Shown here piece after piece: positions 5,330 through 6,033 of a stretch of 6,033 nt of DNA. The position numbers were made by a program, and so were the translations under genes. The notes under the pieces were generated by a model. The model searched no databases and was not told where the DNA came from. It saw only the letters and a program-made list of their open reading frames with translations. Within the stretch, counting starts at the first letter, position 1. Each line of letters opens with the position of its first letter. Origin of the DNA: an uncultured Collinsella sp. (GTDB taxonomy: Bacteria > Actinomycetota > Coriobacteriia > Coriobacteriales > Coriobacteriaceae); NCBI GenBank assembly GCA_902494935.1, contig CABUVH010000117.1:1-6033 (forward strand). The letters run 5' to 3'.

Positions 5330-5488
5330 TAGTCGTTGGGGACGTTCTTAAATGACTAGTCGAAGGGGACACTCTTGCCGGCACTTGGGGACAGTCCCTG
5401 AGTGCCGGCAGATTGGGACACTCCTTTGCAAGATGGCGTTGAAGACTGTCCCCGACGGCTAGTCGTTTAAGAACGGCCCCAACGACTA
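5330..5488. repeat. Giant imperfect inverted repeat with nested GGGGAC motifs (REP/MITE-like)
   Basis: Arms 5330-5362 and 5456-5488 pair over 33 positions: 30 Watson-Crick, two G-U and one mismatch (A5342 with G5476). The helix continues inward after a small loop, GGGGACACTC (5365-5374) with GACTGTCCCC (5444-5453), with one mismatch. The interior holds a 10-bp palindrome at 5376-5410 and another GGGACA/TGTCCC pair (5415-5420 with 5447-5452). The palindrome GACTAGTC occurs in the left arm, and CGACTAGT in the right. There is no reading frame of note. It ends about 50 bp before the tgt -10 box. It could be a composite of REP units or a small non-autonomous mobile element; no target-site duplication is obvious. 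Confidence 0.65.
5376..5410. repeat. GGGGAC-type REP palindrome
   Basis: TGCCGGCACT (5376-5385) is the exact inverse of AGTGCCGGCA (5401-5410) and flanks GGGACAGTCCC (5388-5398), itself a palindrome. The first 22 bases are identical to 2130-2151 in the other intergenic region. The symmetric right arm seems best preserved here; the other locus has a degenerate one. Confidence 0.65.
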
Positions 5489-5540
5489 GTTGTTTAATGC
5501 GTCAGTTTCTGTCGAGTCGGTGCGGGTTGCGGGTTGCCCG

Positions 5541-5546
5541 TATAAT
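5541..5546 (+). promoter_or_regulatory. tgt promoter -10 box
   Basis: A perfect TATAAT lies 37 bases before the tgt ATG, predicting a start near 5552-5554 and a leader of about 30 nt. The -35 region at 17-18 bp spacing (near 5517-5523) matches poorly. The spacer contains a tandem CGGGTTG (5523-5536). An A/T hexamer matching consensus exactly in such GC-rich DNA makes this the best promoter call in the window. Confidence 0.6.
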
Positions 5547-5568
5547 GGTTTGCGTATGAACCGCAACC
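5547..5568 (+). other. Small hairpin at the tgt mRNA 5' end
   Basis: GGTT-T-GCG (5547-5554) pairs with CGCAACC (5562-5568) with one bulged T and a TATGAAC loop. It ends directly before the AAGGAG ribosome site (5569-5574). If transcription starts near 5552, the left arm would be partly lost from the RNA, so it may act only as DNA or not at all. It does not match a preQ1 riboswitch. Confidence 0.25.
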
Positions 5569-5583
5569 AAGGAGTTCCAGTTT

Positions 5584-6033
5584 ATGGACCAGAACCTTTT
5601 TAAATTCGACCTGATCGCCGAGGACCCGACGACGCACGCGCGCGCCGGCGTACTGCACACCCCGCACGGCGACATCGAGACACCGATCTTTATGCCCGTG
5701 GGCACCAAGGCAAACGTCAAGGGTATTCCTACCGAGACCGTCAAGCAGCTCGGTGCGCAGATCGTGCTCGCCAACACCTACCACCTGTCCATGCGTCCCG
5801 GCGAGGACACCATCGCCGAGCTGGGCGGACTGCACAAGTTTATGAACTGGCATGGCCCCATTCTTACCGACTCGGGCGGTTTCCAGGTCTTCAGCCACAA
5901 CGACGCCGTCAAGCTCACTGACGAGGGCGTGCGCTTTATCGTCAACGACTACGACGGCCGCCACGTGTTCTGGACGCCCGAGGACAACATGGAAATCGCC
6001 ATGAAGCTCGGCTCCGACATCTGCATGCAGCTC
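5584..6033 (+). CDS. tgt: Queuine/preQ1 tRNA-guanine transglycosylase Tgt (5' part, runs off window)
   Basis: The first 150 codons of tRNA-guanine transglycosylase are present, open to the window end. The enzyme exchanges G34 for preQ1 in bacterial tRNAs with GUN anticodons, creating the substrate used by QueA and then QueH. Motifs: ARAGVLHTPHGDIETPIFMPVG (a stretch within residues 19-40), GAQIVLANTYHLSMRPG (57-73), ILTDSGGFQVFS (93-104; Asp96 corresponds to the conserved substrate-binding Asp of the family) and GSDICMQL (143-150; Asp145 also conserved). The nucleophilic Asp and the zinc-binding cysteines lie beyond the end. ATG 5584 has AAGGAG (5569-5574) 9 nt upstream and a TATAAT at 5541, so it probably starts its own transcript, separate from the SDR. 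About 60% of the usual 370-390 residues is missing because of the window edge, not a mutation. Confidence 0.96.
   Translation, partial: MDQNLFKFDLIAEDPTTHARAGVLHTPHGDIETPIFMPVGTKANVKGIPTETVKQLGAQIVLANTYHLSMRPGEDTIAELGGLHKFMNWHGPILTDSGGFQVFSHNDAVKLTDEGVRFIVNDYDGRHVFWTPEDNMEIAMKLGSDICMQL

Noticed and set aside
2106..5453. CRISPR array from the repeated GGGGAC units
   Set aside because: Spacing is irregular, unit orientation varies, the repeats are degenerate and there are no cas genes.
5547..5583. preQ1 riboswitch before tgt or in the queH leader
   Set aside because: Queuosine genes are often under preQ1 control, but neither leader shows the expected pseudoknot with its A-rich tail, and the tgt leader is only about 30 nt.

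Overview
This is a GC-rich window with strong G/C third-position bias. The gene set (a QueH-type epoxyqueuosine reductase, a long QueA and a Tgt) fits a Gram-positive gut actinobacterium of the Coriobacteriia, with Collinsella or a relative the best guess. That assignment is inferred from gene content, codon use and repeat style; no rRNA or other marker is present.

Layout: (1) bases 1-68 hold the end of an upstream AT-rich hairpin and the queH leader. (2) queH (69-644, +) and queA (709-1926, +) are consecutive steps of queuosine tRNA modification. (3) 1927-2261 is a repeat-dense intergenic region with a structured element (copy 1), two small GGGGAC-type hairpins and a perfect 19-bp inverted repeat. 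(4) 2262-4043 (-) encodes an unrecognised 593-aa acidic, coiled-coil protein with a single C-terminal membrane anchor. (5) 4044-4339 is a divergent intergenic region with promoter-like and leader signals. (6) 4340-5140 (+) encodes a short-chain dehydrogenase/reductase (SDR) with a non-classical nucleotide loop and active site. (7) 5141-5583 is a second repeat-dense region: structured element copy 2, a 159-bp giant inverted repeat full of GGGGAC motifs, then the tgt promoter. (8) tgt starts at 5584 and runs off the window end.

How the genes work together: Tgt exchanges G34 of GUN-anticodon tRNAs for preQ1 (or queuine), QueA adds the epoxycyclopentanediol group from S-adenosylmethionine, and QueH reduces epoxyqueuosine to queuosine. 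No preQ1 synthesis gene (queC, D, E, F) is visible, so the precursor is either made elsewhere or salvaged. The coiled-coil protein and the SDR sit inside this split cluster with no evident link to queuosine.

The most notable non-coding observation is a pair of about 168-nt composite elements, one directly after the queA stop codon and one directly after the SDR stop codon. They share an invariant first hairpin and an invariant 23-nt hairpin tip (one difference). The long stem between them has changed sequence with base pairing kept at most positions, which points to selection on structure, probably as RNA.
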